From: Streptomyces sp. SirexAA-E
Lineage (GTDB): Bacteria; Actinomycetota; Actinomycetes; Streptomycetales; Streptomycetaceae
Direction: 5' to 3'
Length of the DNA stretch: 64,000 nucleotides
Assembly: GCF_000177195.2 (NCBI RefSeq)
Contig: NC_015953.1
Location: forward strand, 6,324,001 to 6,388,000
The notes under the pieces: model-generated
The model's input: only the letters and a program-made list of their open reading frames with translations
Databases searched by the model: none
Told to the model about the DNA's origin: nothing
Shown: piece by piece, positions 31,798 to 40,308 of the stretch
Layout of the letters: the number at the start of each line of letters is the position of its first letter
Position numbering within the stretch: position 1 is the stretch's first letter
Translations under genes and position numbers: made by a program

Positions 31798-33138
31798 GTG
31801 ACAGTGGACCGACACGCGGTGGAAGTAAGGACGTTCGCGCGCTACCTGCGCGACCTCGCTGCTCTGCTCGACCCGGGCAGGGGCTGGTACGGGGTCTTCG
31901 TCGCACGCGACCCCGAGGGCATGCGCGCCTGCCTCGACGGCACGGAGGTGCCGCCCTGGGATGTGGTCGAGTCCCTCCTCCAGGACCTCGCCGCCGTCCG
32001 GGGGGCCGGTGTCGCGGCGCAGGAGTCCGTCCGGGCCGCCGCGTTGTACACCGAGTCCGCCACCGCGCACGACCGGCGTCCCGGCGGACGCCGGGCGCTC
32101 GCCGACCGGCTCGACCTGATGCTTCGCGAGCAGGCCGCCGCCGCACAGCGCCTGCGGGCCGCAGGCCCGGTGGCGGGCGGCCCCGACGCCGAGCCGGAGG
32201 AGGCCGCCTGGGCCCGGGACGACCTCGCCCGTGCCACGGCGCGCTGCGCGGAACTGAGCCACCGTCTGGCCGCGGTGGGGAGCACCGTGCCCGACGGCTG
32301 GTTCCGGACGGCGGACGCCGTGCCCCCGCCCGCGCCCGTCCGGTCGCCACCGGCCCCGGATCCGCACCGTCCGGAGGACCCTCACGCGCCCCACGTCCCG
32401 GCGCCCCGGCGCGAGCGGAAGAGGCCGCGCGGGGCCCGCTTCGCGGGCCTGGACGCGGAGGACGGCACGGAGACGGCCCCCATCGCCTCGCCCGTGCCCG
32501 TCCCGCCACCGCCTCCGCCCACGACGTCCGCGCCCCGGGGCGCCCGCTACGGCGGTGCCCCGGCCCGGCGGGCTGACGCCGCACCGCCCGCCCCGGAAGC
32601 CGACCCGGCCGTGCTCCGGGCCGCCGATGAGACCGTCGGGATGCTCGTGCGGCTGCGCGCGGAGGGCCGCACCGGCGAGGCGCACGCCGTGCTGTGCGAG
32701 GCGGCCGACGGGCCCGCCGGGCACCTGCCCGTGCTCGCGGTCGCCCTGCACCGGGCGGGGCTGGCCGCGGACTGGGCCACCCTGCTGTGGGAGCTCTCCT
32801 CGCTGCCGCCGACCGCCCTCGCCGCGGCGGCCGGTGCGCTGGCCGCCGCCGGGCGCTCCGATGACTGCGCACAGGTGCTGCGTCAGGGCGTCGCACGGCC
32901 CGCCCGGGAGATCGCCGACGCGGTGGCCGCCCTCGGCCTGGCCGGCCGGCAGCCGGAGGCCCTGGCGCTGCTGGGCGCCTTCGTCCGCGTACGCACGCCA
33001 CAGGACGCGGCACGCCTCGCCGAGGCCGGGGCGCACGACCTGGTCCCCCAACTCCTCGCGGCGGCCCGGGAGGTGTCAGCGGCACGGGAACGGGACGTGT
33101 TGCACGCGCTCCGGGTGGCGGGCATCGCCACCCCGTGA
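31798..33138 (+). CDS. Conserved actinobacterial protein of unknown function
   Basis: 446 aa from GTG 31798, with GAGG 6 nt upstream; the frame is open further upstream, but conserved-looking sequence begins here (VDRHAVEVRTFARYLRDLAALLD). Residues about 1-170 are a helical domain with WYGVFVARDPEGMRACLDG and VPPWDVVESLLQDLAA. Residues 175-285 are a disordered Pro/Arg-rich linker. Residues 290-446 are an Ala/Leu-rich helical repeat region resembling TPR or pentatricopeptide-like solenoids. No catalytic motif is visible, and the architecture suggests a scaffold or regulator. Confidence 0.75.
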   Translation: MTVDRHAVEVRTFARYLRDLAALLDPGRGWYGVFVARDPEGMRACLDGTEVPPWDVVESLLQDLAAVRGAGVAAQESVRAAALYTESATAHDRRPGGRRALADRLDLMLREQAAAAQRLRAAGPVAGGPDAEPEEAAWARDDLARATARCAELSHRLAAVGSTVPDGWFRTADAVPPPAPVRSPPAPDPHRPEDPHAPHVPAPRRERKRPRGARFAGLDAEDGTETAPIASPVPVPPPPPPTTSAPRGARYGGAPARRADAAPPAPEADPAVLRAADETVGMLVRLRAEGRTGEAHAVLCEAADGPAGHLPVLAVALHRAGLAADWATLLWELSSLPPTALAAAAGALAAAGRSDDCAQVLRQGVARPAREIADAVAALGLAGRQPEALALLGAFVRVRTPQDAARLAEAGAHDLVPQLLAAAREVSAARERDVLHALRVAGIATP

Positions 33139-33396
33139 ACCCCCGCCCCGCCGCGCGGACTGCTCGACGAAGACGCCCGTACCACCGGCGGCCGTGGCCT
33201 GGCTGCCGGGGCTGATCCCGCCCAGGAGGTTCCCCGGGCAGCCCGGGGCGTCGTACACGAGGACGACCGTGTCCGTCCGGTTGTCGATCAGGGAGTGCGC
33301 TCCCTCCGGCTCCGACTCGTGGCCGCCCAGTGTCATGGCGCCCGGGGCCAGCTCGCTGACGCGCACTCCGGTCCGGCCGAACAGTGTGCGACGCAC
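33076..33396 (-). pseudogene. Chimeric fragment: aldo/keto reductase start joined to a crystallin-like (I36-type) tail
   Basis: A 106-codon frame from GTG 33396, with GAGG about 8 nt upstream. The first 24 residues (RRTLFGRTGVRVSELAPGAM) are the standard beginning of an aldo/keto reductase, but the barrel does not follow. Instead comes HSLIDNRTDTVVLVYDAPGCPG and NLLGGISPGS, which resembles the tail of small secreted peptidase-inhibitor I36/gamma-crystallin-like proteins. The frame then runs antisense into the end of the 31798-33138 gene. Most simply this is the scar of a deletion that fused two genes. Expression as a small protein is not excluded. Confidence 0.4.
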
Positions 33397-33437
33397 GGGG
33401 TTCCCCTCGCTCGGATGCCTCTCGGCTCCCCGGGAGG

Positions 33438-34343
33438 CTACGAGTTGGAGGGCGCTCCGGGGCAAGCGCCCGAGAGCCGTTGCACCGCGGCGTAGGACGG
33501 GGTGACCGGATCGGCGTGCCGGCCGCCGTCCCGGACCGAGGCCGCGGTGGCCAGGGCCGCCGCCAGGGCGCTGCGGTAGAGCAGCGAGCCGAGGCTGACC
33601 CTGCGCACACCCAGCCCGGCCAGATCCGCGACGGTGGGGCCGGCCGGTGTGTACAGGATGTTCAACGGCACGGTGAGGGCCGCCGTGAGCGCCGCGATGC
33701 CGTCCGGCTCGGCGAGACCCGGCACGAAGACGCCGTCCGCGCCCGCCTGTTCGTAGGCCGCGAGGCGGGTCGTGGTCCGACCCTTCTCCTGGCCCAGCCA
33801 GTGCGTGTCGGTCCGCGCGTTCACGAACAGTCCGGGCGTGGCCGCCTTGACCGCGGCGATCTTCGCCGCGTGGAGCTCCACCGGGGCGAGCGTGCCGTCC
33901 GGGCGCCCGTCCTCCAGGTTGATCCCCGCCGCGCCCGCCTCGTACAGCTCCCGGGCCAGCGCGGCCACCGCCTCCACGTCGTCGCTGAAGCCGCCTTCGG
34001 CGTCGACGCTGAAGAGGAAGGAGTCCTGCCCGAGGCGGCGCGCCAGGGCCAGCGTCACGTCGCGGGTGGCCGCCGCCCCGTCCGGCAGCCCCGCGGCGGC
34101 GGCCACGCCCAGGCTGGTGGTGCCGATCGCGGGGAAACCCTGCCCGGCCAGCGCGGCCGCCGAGGCGTGATCCCAGGCGTTGGGCAGCAGCAGAGGGGCG
34201 CGGTCCCGCTCGTGCAGCAGGGCGAAGGGCGACGGCGGGCCCCCGGCCGGCCGCGTGTGGGCGTCGGGTCCTTCGGGTCCTTCGGGTTCTTCGGGTCCGG
34301 TGGGGCCGGTGGTGCCGTCGGGGCCGGCGGGCCCGTGCGTCAT
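33438..34343 (-). CDS. Isocitrate lyase/PEP mutase family protein
   Basis: 301 aa from ATG 34343 (GGGGGT 9 nt upstream; ATG 34352 is an alternative). Residues 1-30 form a Gly-Pro-Glu tract coded by 9-bp tandem repeats. The barrel shows the PEP-mutase/isocitrate-lyase pattern: LLLPNAWDHASAAALAGQGFPAIGTTS, FSVDAEGGFSDD for metal binding, GINLEDGR and FVNARTDTHW. The isocitrate lyase KKCGH loop is absent, so it is a C-C or P-C bond lyase/mutase-like enzyme of the oxaloacetate-hydrolase/methylisocitrate-lyase type. The substrate is not deducible. Confidence 0.85.
   Translation of the reverse strand: MTHGPAGPDGTTGPTGPEEPEGPEGPDAHTRPAGGPPSPFALLHERDRAPLLLPNAWDHASAAALAGQGFPAIGTTSLGVAAAAGLPDGAAATRDVTLALARRLGQDSFLFSVDAEGGFSDDVEAVAALARELYEAGAAGINLEDGRPDGTLAPVELHAAKIAAVKAATPGLFVNARTDTHWLGQEKGRTTTRLAAYEQAGADGVFVPGLAEPDGIAALTAALTVPLNILYTPAGPTVADLAGLGVRRVSLGSLLYRSALAAALATAASVRDGGRHADPVTPSYAAVQRLSGACPGAPSNS
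34264..34299 (-). repeat. Four 9-bp tandem repeats
   Basis: Four copies of TCGGGTCCT (plus strand), one with a single change and the last diverging at its final base. They encode Gly-Pro-Glu-type triplets at the N-terminus of the PEP-mutase-family protein and continue as imperfect GP-rich units downstream. Confidence 0.8.
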
Positions 34344-34574
34344 GGGCGTCATACCCCCGACGCTAGGCCGGGAACGGTTCGGCCGCGCCCGAACCGTTCC
34401 CGGCCCGTTCAGGGGTGTGGACCGCTCGGGTGCGAAACGCGATCGACCCCGCCGGTTCACGGCGATGGTCTTGCCCCGCTGTGGGGCGAGGCTTACGGTC
34501 TCCCCCTATGCACCGTGTCTACGGGTGTAGAGATCGCGTAGAGGCTCTCTGACGCCGCGTCGAAGGAGCAGCTC

Positions 34575-35417
34575 ATGTCCGATGTCGTACGCGCCGCACT
34601 CGTCCAGGCGACCTGGACCGGCGACACCGAATCCATGATCGCCAAGCACGAGGAACACGCCCGTGAGGCCGCCCGGCAGGGCGCGAGGATCATCGGCTTC
34701 CAGGAGGTGTTCAACGCCCCCTACTTCTGCCAGGTCCAGGAGCCCGAGCACTACCGCTGGGCCGAGGCCGTGCCCGACGGGCCGACCGTCCGGCGGATGC
34801 GGGAGCTGGCCCGCGAGACGGGCATGGTGATCGTCGTCCCGGTCTTCGAGCTCGAACAGTCCGGCTTCTACTACAACACCGCCGCGGTGATCGACGCCGA
34901 CGGCTCGTACCTCGGCAAGTACCGCAAGCACCACATCCCGCAGGTCAAGGGCTTCTGGGAGAAGTACTACTTCAAGCCCGGCAACGCCGGCTGGCCGGTC
35001 TTCGACACCGCTGTCGGCAAGGTCGGGGTGTACATCTGCTACGACCGGCACTTCCCCGAGGGCTGGCGCCAACTCGGCCTGAACGGCGCCCAGCTGGTGT
35101 ACAACCCGTCGGCCACCTCGCGCGGCCTCTCCAGCTACCTCTGGCAGCTGGAACAGCCCGCGGCCGCCGTCGCCAACGAGTACTTCGTCGCCGCGATCAA
35201 CCGCGTCGGCCAGGAGGAGTACGGCGACAACGACTTCTACGGCACGAGCTACTTCGTCGACCCGCGCGGCCGGTTCGTCGGTGAGGTCGCCGATGACAAG
35301 GCGGAGGAACTCGTCGTCAGGGACCTGGACTTCGGCCTCATCGATGAGGTGCGGCAGCAGTGGGCGTTCTACCGGGACCGCCGTCCGGACGCGTACGAGG
35401 GGCTGGTGGAACCGTGA
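34575..35417 (+). CDS. Nitrilase-superfamily beta-ureidopropionase-like amidohydrolase
   Basis: 280 aa from ATG 34575 (GGAGCAG upstream). The catalytic triad is Glu44 (GFQEVFNAPYF), Lys118 (YRKHHIPQ) and Cys155 (ICYDRHFPEGWR). WEKYYFKPGN and the overall length match N-carbamoyl-beta-alanine amidohydrolase, the last step of reductive pyrimidine breakdown (N-carbamoyl-beta-alanine to beta-alanine, ammonia and CO2). The adjacent aminotransferase (GTGA overlap) and dihydropyrimidinase fit this pathway. N-carbamoyl amino acid hydrolysis in hydantoin use is the alternative. Confidence 0.9.
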   Translation: MSDVVRAALVQATWTGDTESMIAKHEEHAREAARQGARIIGFQEVFNAPYFCQVQEPEHYRWAEAVPDGPTVRRMRELARETGMVIVVPVFELEQSGFYYNTAAVIDADGSYLGKYRKHHIPQVKGFWEKYYFKPGNAGWPVFDTAVGKVGVYICYDRHFPEGWRQLGLNGAQLVYNPSATSRGLSSYLWQLEQPAAAVANEYFVAAINRVGQEEYGDNDFYGTSYFVDPRGRFVGEVADDKAEELVVRDLDFGLIDEVRQQWAFYRDRRPDAYEGLVEP

Positions 35418-36697
35418 CCGGACTGCACGAACGGCACCTGGCCGTCAGCCCCGAATGGCTGGCCCTCTACTACCGGCACCCCCTGGAGCTCACCCACGGT
35501 GCGGGCCGGCACGTCTGGGACGCGGACGGCAACCGGTACCTCGACTTCTTCGGCGGCATCCTCACCACCATGACGGCGCACGCCCTGCCGGAGGTGACCA
35601 AGGCCGTCTCGGAGCAGGCCGGCCGGATCATCCACTCCTCGACGCTCTACCTCAACCGCCCCATGGTGGACCTCGCCGAGCGCGTCGCAGGGCTCTCCGG
35701 CATCCCCGACGCCCGGGTCTTCTTCACCACCTCGGGCACCGAGGCCAACGACACCGCCCTGCTGCTCGCCACCGCCTACCGGGGGTCCAACCAGATCCTG
35801 GCGATGCGCAACAGCTACCACGGGAGGTCGTTCTCGACGGTCTCCGTCAACGGCAACCGGTCCTGGTCGCCCACCGCGCTGTCGCCGCTGCAGACCCTGT
35901 ACGTCCACGGCGGGGTCCGCCACCGCGGCCCGTACGCGGACCTGGGGGACGCCGAGTTCATCCGGGCCTGCGTGGCCGATCTGGAGGACCTGCTCGGGCA
36001 CACCAGGAAGCCGGCCGCACTGATCGCCGAGCCCGTGCAGGGCGTCGGCGGCTTCACCGCACCGCCCGACGGGCTCTACGCCGCGTTCCGGGAGGTGCTC
36101 GACCGGCACGGCGTCCTGTGGATCTCCGACGAGGTGCAGACCGGCTGGGGCCGCACGGGCGACCACTTCTGGGGATGGCAGGCGCACGCTGCGAGCGGGC
36201 CGCCGGACATCCTGACGTTCGCCAAGGGCATCGGCAACGGCATGTCCATCGGTGGGGTCGTGGCCCGCGCCGACGTCATGAACTGCCTGGACGCCAACTC
36301 CATCTCCACCTTCGGCGGGTCCCCCGTCACCATGGCGGCCGGGCTGGCGAACCTCTCCTACCTGCTGGAACACGACCTCCAGGGCAACGCCCGCCGTGTC
36401 GGCGGGCTGCTCATCGAGCGCCTCAGGGCGGTCGGCGCGCGCTCACCGGCCGTACGGGAGGTGCGCGGCCGGGGTCTCATGATCGGCATCGAGCTGGTCA
36501 GGCCCGGCACCGACGAGGCGGATCCGGACGCCGCGGCGGCCGTGCTCGAAGCCGCCCGCGCGGGCGGACTGCTCATCGGGAAGGGCGGCGGCCACGACAC
36601 CAGCGTCCTGCGCATCGCACCACCGCTCTCGCTCACCGTCGCCGAGGCCGAGGAGGGCGCGTCCGTCCTGGGCGAGGCGCTGCGGGCGGCCGGATGA
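35414..36697 (+). CDS. Class III PLP-dependent aminotransferase (beta-alanine/AGT2-like)
   Basis: 427 aa from GTG 35414, overlapping the nitrilase stop by 4 nt. Class III features: FFTTSGTEANDTALLLA for phosphate binding, YHGRSFST, ALIAEPVQGVGG, ISDEVQTGWGRTG with the pyridine-N Asp, and Lys271 in FAKGIGNG forming the Schiff base. The N-terminus HPLELTHGAGRHVWDADGNRYLDFFGG is typical of the alanine-glyoxylate AGT2-like subgroup. In this context it should transaminate beta-alanine to malonate semialdehyde. Confidence 0.9.
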   Translation: MTGLHERHLAVSPEWLALYYRHPLELTHGAGRHVWDADGNRYLDFFGGILTTMTAHALPEVTKAVSEQAGRIIHSSTLYLNRPMVDLAERVAGLSGIPDARVFFTTSGTEANDTALLLATAYRGSNQILAMRNSYHGRSFSTVSVNGNRSWSPTALSPLQTLYVHGGVRHRGPYADLGDAEFIRACVADLEDLLGHTRKPAALIAEPVQGVGGFTAPPDGLYAAFREVLDRHGVLWISDEVQTGWGRTGDHFWGWQAHAASGPPDILTFAKGIGNGMSIGGVVARADVMNCLDANSISTFGGSPVTMAAGLANLSYLLEHDLQGNARRVGGLLIERLRAVGARSPAVREVRGRGLMIGIELVRPGTDEADPDAAAAVLEAARAGGLLIGKGGGHDTSVLRIAPPLSLTVAEAEEGASVLGEALRAAG

Positions 36698-36737
36698 GGC
36701 GGGATCCCCGCTTACCCGATGTGAAGGGAGAAGAGCT

Positions 36738-38129
36738 GTGGCACGCACTCTGATCACCGGCGGCCTGGTCGTCACCGCTTCCGACGAGATGCACGTGGAC
36801 GTGCTCGTGGACGGCGGCAAGGTCGTGGCCCTCGCCACCCACGGCAGCCACGGATGGACCGCCGACCACGTCATCGACGCCACCGGGAAGTACGTGATCC
36901 CCGGCGGCGTCGACGCCCATACCCACATGGAGATGCCGTTCGGCGGCACCACGGCCTCCGACACCTTCGAGACCGGGACCCGGGCGGCGGCCTGGGGAGG
37001 CACGACGACCGTGGTGGACTTCGCGATCCAGCCCAAGGGCGGCTCGCTCCGCGAAGGGCTCGACGCGTGGCACGAGAAGGCCGAGGGCCGGTGCGCGATC
37101 GACTACGCCTTCCACATGATCATGTCGGACGTCGACGCTTCCTCGCTGAAGGAGATGGACCGGCTCATCGAGCTCGGTGTCACCTCCTTCAAGCTCTTCA
37201 CCGCCTATCCCGGGGTCTTCCTCTCCGACGACGGCCAGATCCTGAGGGCCATGCAGCGCGCCGGTTCCAACGGCGGACTGGTGATGACGCACGCGGAGAA
37301 CGGCCTGGCCATCGACGTACTCGTCGAACAGGCGCTGGCCCGCGGTGAGCGGGACCCGCGGCACCACGGCGAGGTGCGCAAGGCGCTCCTGGAGGCGGAG
37401 GCCACCCACCGCGTCATCAAGCTCAGCCAGGTCGCGGGCGCGCCCGTCTACGTGGTGCACGTCTCGGCCAGGGAAGCCGTCGCGGAGCTGGCGAGGGCCC
37501 GGGACGAGGGGCTCCCGGTGTTCGGCGAGACCTGTCCGCAGTACCTCTTCCTGTCGACCGACAACCTGGCGGAACCCGGCTTCGAGGGGGCCAAGTACGT
37601 CTGCTCCACCCCCCTGCGCCCGGCCGACCACCAGGAGGCGCTGTGGCGCGGACTGCGGACCAACGACCTCCAGGTGGTCTCGACGGACCACTGTCCCTTC
37701 TGTTTCAAGGGGCAGAAGGAGATGGGTTTGGAGGACTTCTCGAAGATCCCGAACGGACTGCCCGGCGTCGAGAACCGCATGGACCTGCTGCACCAGGCCG
37801 TCGTGGACGGCCACATCGGCCGGCGCCGCTGGATCGACATCGCCTGCGCGACCCCGGCGCGCATGTTCGGCCTGTACCCGAGGAAGGGCACGATCGCCCC
37901 GGGCGCCGACGCGGACATCGTCGTCTACGACCCGCACGCGGAGCAGACCCTCTCCGCCGCGACCCACCACATGAACGTCGACTACTCGGCGTACGAGGGC
38001 AGGAAGGTGACGGGCCGGGCGGAGACGGTGCTCTCCCGCGGCGTCCCGGTGATCGCGGACCGGGCGTACGTCGGCCACGCGGGGCACGGCACCTACCTGC
38101 CGCGCGGACTCTGCCAGTACACGGACTGA
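36738..38129 (+). CDS. hydA: Dihydropyrimidinase / D-hydantoinase
   Basis: 463 aa from GTG 36738, with GAAGGGAGAAG just upstream. A cyclic amidohydrolase with metal ligands His61 and His63 (DAHTHMEMPFGG), carboxylated Lys152 (TSFKLFTAYPGVF) and further His/Asp in VVHVSA and STDHCPF. GETCPQYL and ENRMDLL are standard for the dihydropyrimidinase group. It opens dihydrouracil or hydantoin rings to the carbamoyl amino acid that the upstream nitrilase would hydrolyse. It is the third gene of the catabolic run, 40 nt after the aminotransferase. Confidence 0.92.
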   Translation: MARTLITGGLVVTASDEMHVDVLVDGGKVVALATHGSHGWTADHVIDATGKYVIPGGVDAHTHMEMPFGGTTASDTFETGTRAAAWGGTTTVVDFAIQPKGGSLREGLDAWHEKAEGRCAIDYAFHMIMSDVDASSLKEMDRLIELGVTSFKLFTAYPGVFLSDDGQILRAMQRAGSNGGLVMTHAENGLAIDVLVEQALARGERDPRHHGEVRKALLEAEATHRVIKLSQVAGAPVYVVHVSAREAVAELARARDEGLPVFGETCPQYLFLSTDNLAEPGFEGAKYVCSTPLRPADHQEALWRGLRTNDLQVVSTDHCPFCFKGQKEMGLEDFSKIPNGLPGVENRMDLLHQAVVDGHIGRRRWIDIACATPARMFGLYPRKGTIAPGADADIVVYDPHAEQTLSAATHHMNVDYSAYEGRKVTGRAETVLSRGVPVIADRAYVGHAGHGTYLPRGLCQYTD

Positions 38130-38237
38130 CGGGGCCGAAGGCCGCTCCTCGCGGGGCCCTCGGTACGGTGGGGCCATGCGCCCCGCCCCCGCCGGCCGCG
38201 GCCCCGCGCCGCTCGCCCGCGTACCGGGGGCCGCGAC

Positions 38238-39011
38238 GTGACCCGAGAGACCCGCACCGTGCCCGACCCCGCGCCGAGCGCGGCGGGGGCACCGTTCGTC
38301 ATCCACGGCTACGAAGAGGTCGTCGCCCGCGACACCAGCTGGAACGCGCACGCCCACCCCTGGGACGAACTGCTCTGGAACGAACGGGGCGCCTCCATGG
38401 CCGTGGTGGGCGCCAAGGCCTGGACGATCACCCCGACCCTGGGCCTGTGGATGCCCGCCGGGACCGTCCACTCCGGCTCGGCGGTCGCCGGCACCTGGTT
38501 CCGCGCCGGCTTCTTCGGCCGCGCCACCACACCCTCCCTCTCCGACGTGCCCGTCGCCGTCGAGATCACCCCGCTGCTCCGTCTGCTGCTGGAGCGGCTC
38601 GGTGACTCCGGACTGACCCCCGGGTCACGGGCGTCGACGGAGACGATGATCCTCGACGTACTCACCCCGTCGCCCCGCGAGTTGCTGGTCCAGGTCCCCA
38701 CCTCCCCGCTGCTGCGCCCGATCGCCGACGCCGTGCGCGAGAACCCCGCCGACCGCCGGACGCTCAGCAACTGGGCCACCGAGCTGGGGGTGAGCCCCCG
38801 GACGATCACCCGTGCCTTCAACGCGGAGACGGGCACCAGCTTCGCGCGCTGGGTCGCCGGGGTCAGGGCGCAGCACGCCGTCGCGCTCCTCTCCCGGGGG
38901 TGGGAGGTGGACGTCGTCGCGGAGGAGGTCGGCTACCGCTCGGCCAGTGCCTTCGGGGCGGCCTTCCGGCGGACGACGGGGATGACCCCCGGAGTGTTCC
39001 GGGCCCGCTGA
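38238..39011 (+). CDS. AraC-family transcriptional regulator
   Basis: 257 aa from GTG 38238. A cupin-type N-terminal sensing domain (NAHAHPWDELLWNERG, MPAGTVHSG) precedes a two-HTH AraC domain at about 160-257 (LSNWATELGVSPRTITRAF and VAEEVGYRSASAFGAAFRRTTGMTP). It lies between the dihydropyrimidinase and the siderophore transporter and could serve either. AraC-type activators that bind the siderophore are common beside such transporters, which slightly favours the iron locus. Confidence 0.88.
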   Translation: MTRETRTVPDPAPSAAGAPFVIHGYEEVVARDTSWNAHAHPWDELLWNERGASMAVVGAKAWTITPTLGLWMPAGTVHSGSAVAGTWFRAGFFGRATTPSLSDVPVAVEITPLLRLLLERLGDSGLTPGSRASTETMILDVLTPSPRELLVQVPTSPLLRPIADAVRENPADRRTLSNWATELGVSPRTITRAFNAETGTSFARWVAGVRAQHAVALLSRGWEVDVVAEEVGYRSASAFGAAFRRTTGMTPGVFRAR

Positions 39012-39145
39012 GCGCCCGACGGCCCCCTCGCCCGGCCGGACGGCCCCCTCACCGACCGGGGCCTGACGCACCCTCGATGTCCCGATCGCTACAGCGCGTG
39101 TCGCAAAAGAGTGATTGCGACAATCATCTGACTTTCATAAGGTTC

Positions 39146-39164
39146 AAAGGCAAGCCTTACCTAA
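39146..39164. promoter_or_regulatory. Iron box (DmdR/IdeR/DtxR operator)
   Basis: The 19 bp read on the minus strand as TTAGGTAAGGCTTGCCTTT, close to the DtxR/DmdR consensus (TTAGGTTAGGCTCACCTAA). It lies about 100 bp before the siderophore-binding lipoprotein gene, as expected for iron-dependent repression of siderophore uptake. Confidence 0.8.
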
Positions 39165-39264
39165 GTCCGCTTGCACGAGTACGGTGCACCGCTCCACGAC
39201 CGCATCCGCGACCCATACGTGCGAGGTCCGGCACCCTCACCCTCCGGAAGTGGAGTACCGACCC

Positions 39265-40308
39265 ATGCGTTCCAGTCGCCTTCGTGCCGTCGCCGTCGCG
39301 GCGGCCCTGCTGCTGGGCCTCACGGCCTGCGGCGGGGAGTCCGACACCGAGAAGGAGGAGAGCGCCGCCGCAGCCGGATCCAGCGCCTCCTTCCCGGTCA
39401 CGATCAAGCACGCCCTCGGCACGACCACGATCCCGTCGAAGCCGAAGCGCGTGGCCACGGTGAACTGGGCCAACCACGAGGTGCCGCTCGCCCTCGGCGT
39501 CGTCCCGGTGGGCATGGCCGCGGCGAACTTCGGCGATGACGACGACGACGGCATCCTGCCCTGGGTCGAGGAGAAGCTGACCGAGCTGCACGCCGACACC
39601 CCGGTCCTCTTCGACGAGACCGACGGCATCGACTTCGAGGCCGTCGCCGACACCGAGCCGGACGTCATCCTCGCCTCGTACTCCGGTCTGACCGAGCAGG
39701 ACTACCGGACGCTCAGCGACATCGCTCCCGTGGTGGCGTACCCGGAGGCGGCGTGGGCCACGCCCTGGCGCGAGATCATCCAGATGAACAGCAAGGCCAT
39801 CGGCCTCGCCGACGAGGGTGAGAAGCTGATCGACGAGGTCGAGGGCGACATCGCCGAGACCGTCGCCAAGTACCCCCAGCTCAAGGGGAAGTCGGCGATG
39901 TTCATGACCCACGTCGACCCCAACGACGTGAGCGAGGTCGGCTTCTACACCGCGCACGACACCCGCACGCTGTTCTTCGAGGACCTCGGCCTGAAGATCC
40001 CGGGCAGCATCGCCGAGGCGTCCAAGAACACCAAGCAGTTCGCGCTGACCAAGAGCGCGGAGCAGATCGACGCGTTCGACGACGTGGACATCATCACCGG
40101 CTACGGCGACGACAAGGGCGAGCTGCTCACGACCCTGAGGAAGGACCCGCTGCTGTCGAAGATCCCCGCCGTGGAACGCGGCTCGGTCTACCTCCTGCCC
40201 GGCAGCGCCCCGTTGGCCACGGCGGCCAACCCCACGCCGCTGTCGATCTCCTGGGTGCTGGAGGACTACGTGGCAGCGCTCGCCAAGGCCGCGGACAAGG
40301 TCAAGTGA
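39265..40308 (+). CDS. Iron-siderophore ABC transporter substrate-binding lipoprotein
   Basis: 347 aa from ATG 39265 (GGAAGTGGAG about 9 nt upstream). The lipoprotein signal ends in LTAC with acylated Cys22. The mature part is a class III binding protein: TIPSKPKRVATVNWANHEVPLALGV, EAVADTEPDVILASYSGLTEQDY, and a C-terminal half with TGYGDDKGELLTTL. It should present a ferric siderophore to the two FecCD permeases that follow with 4-nt overlaps. Confidence 0.92.
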   Translation: MRSSRLRAVAVAAALLLGLTACGGESDTEKEESAAAAGSSASFPVTIKHALGTTTIPSKPKRVATVNWANHEVPLALGVVPVGMAAANFGDDDDDGILPWVEEKLTELHADTPVLFDETDGIDFEAVADTEPDVILASYSGLTEQDYRTLSDIAPVVAYPEAAWATPWREIIQMNSKAIGLADEGEKLIDEVEGDIAETVAKYPQLKGKSAMFMTHVDPNDVSEVGFYTAHDTRTLFFEDLGLKIPGSIAEASKNTKQFALTKSAEQIDAFDDVDIITGYGDDKGELLTTLRKDPLLSKIPAVERGSVYLLPGSAPLATAANPTPLSISWVLEDYVAALAKAADKVK

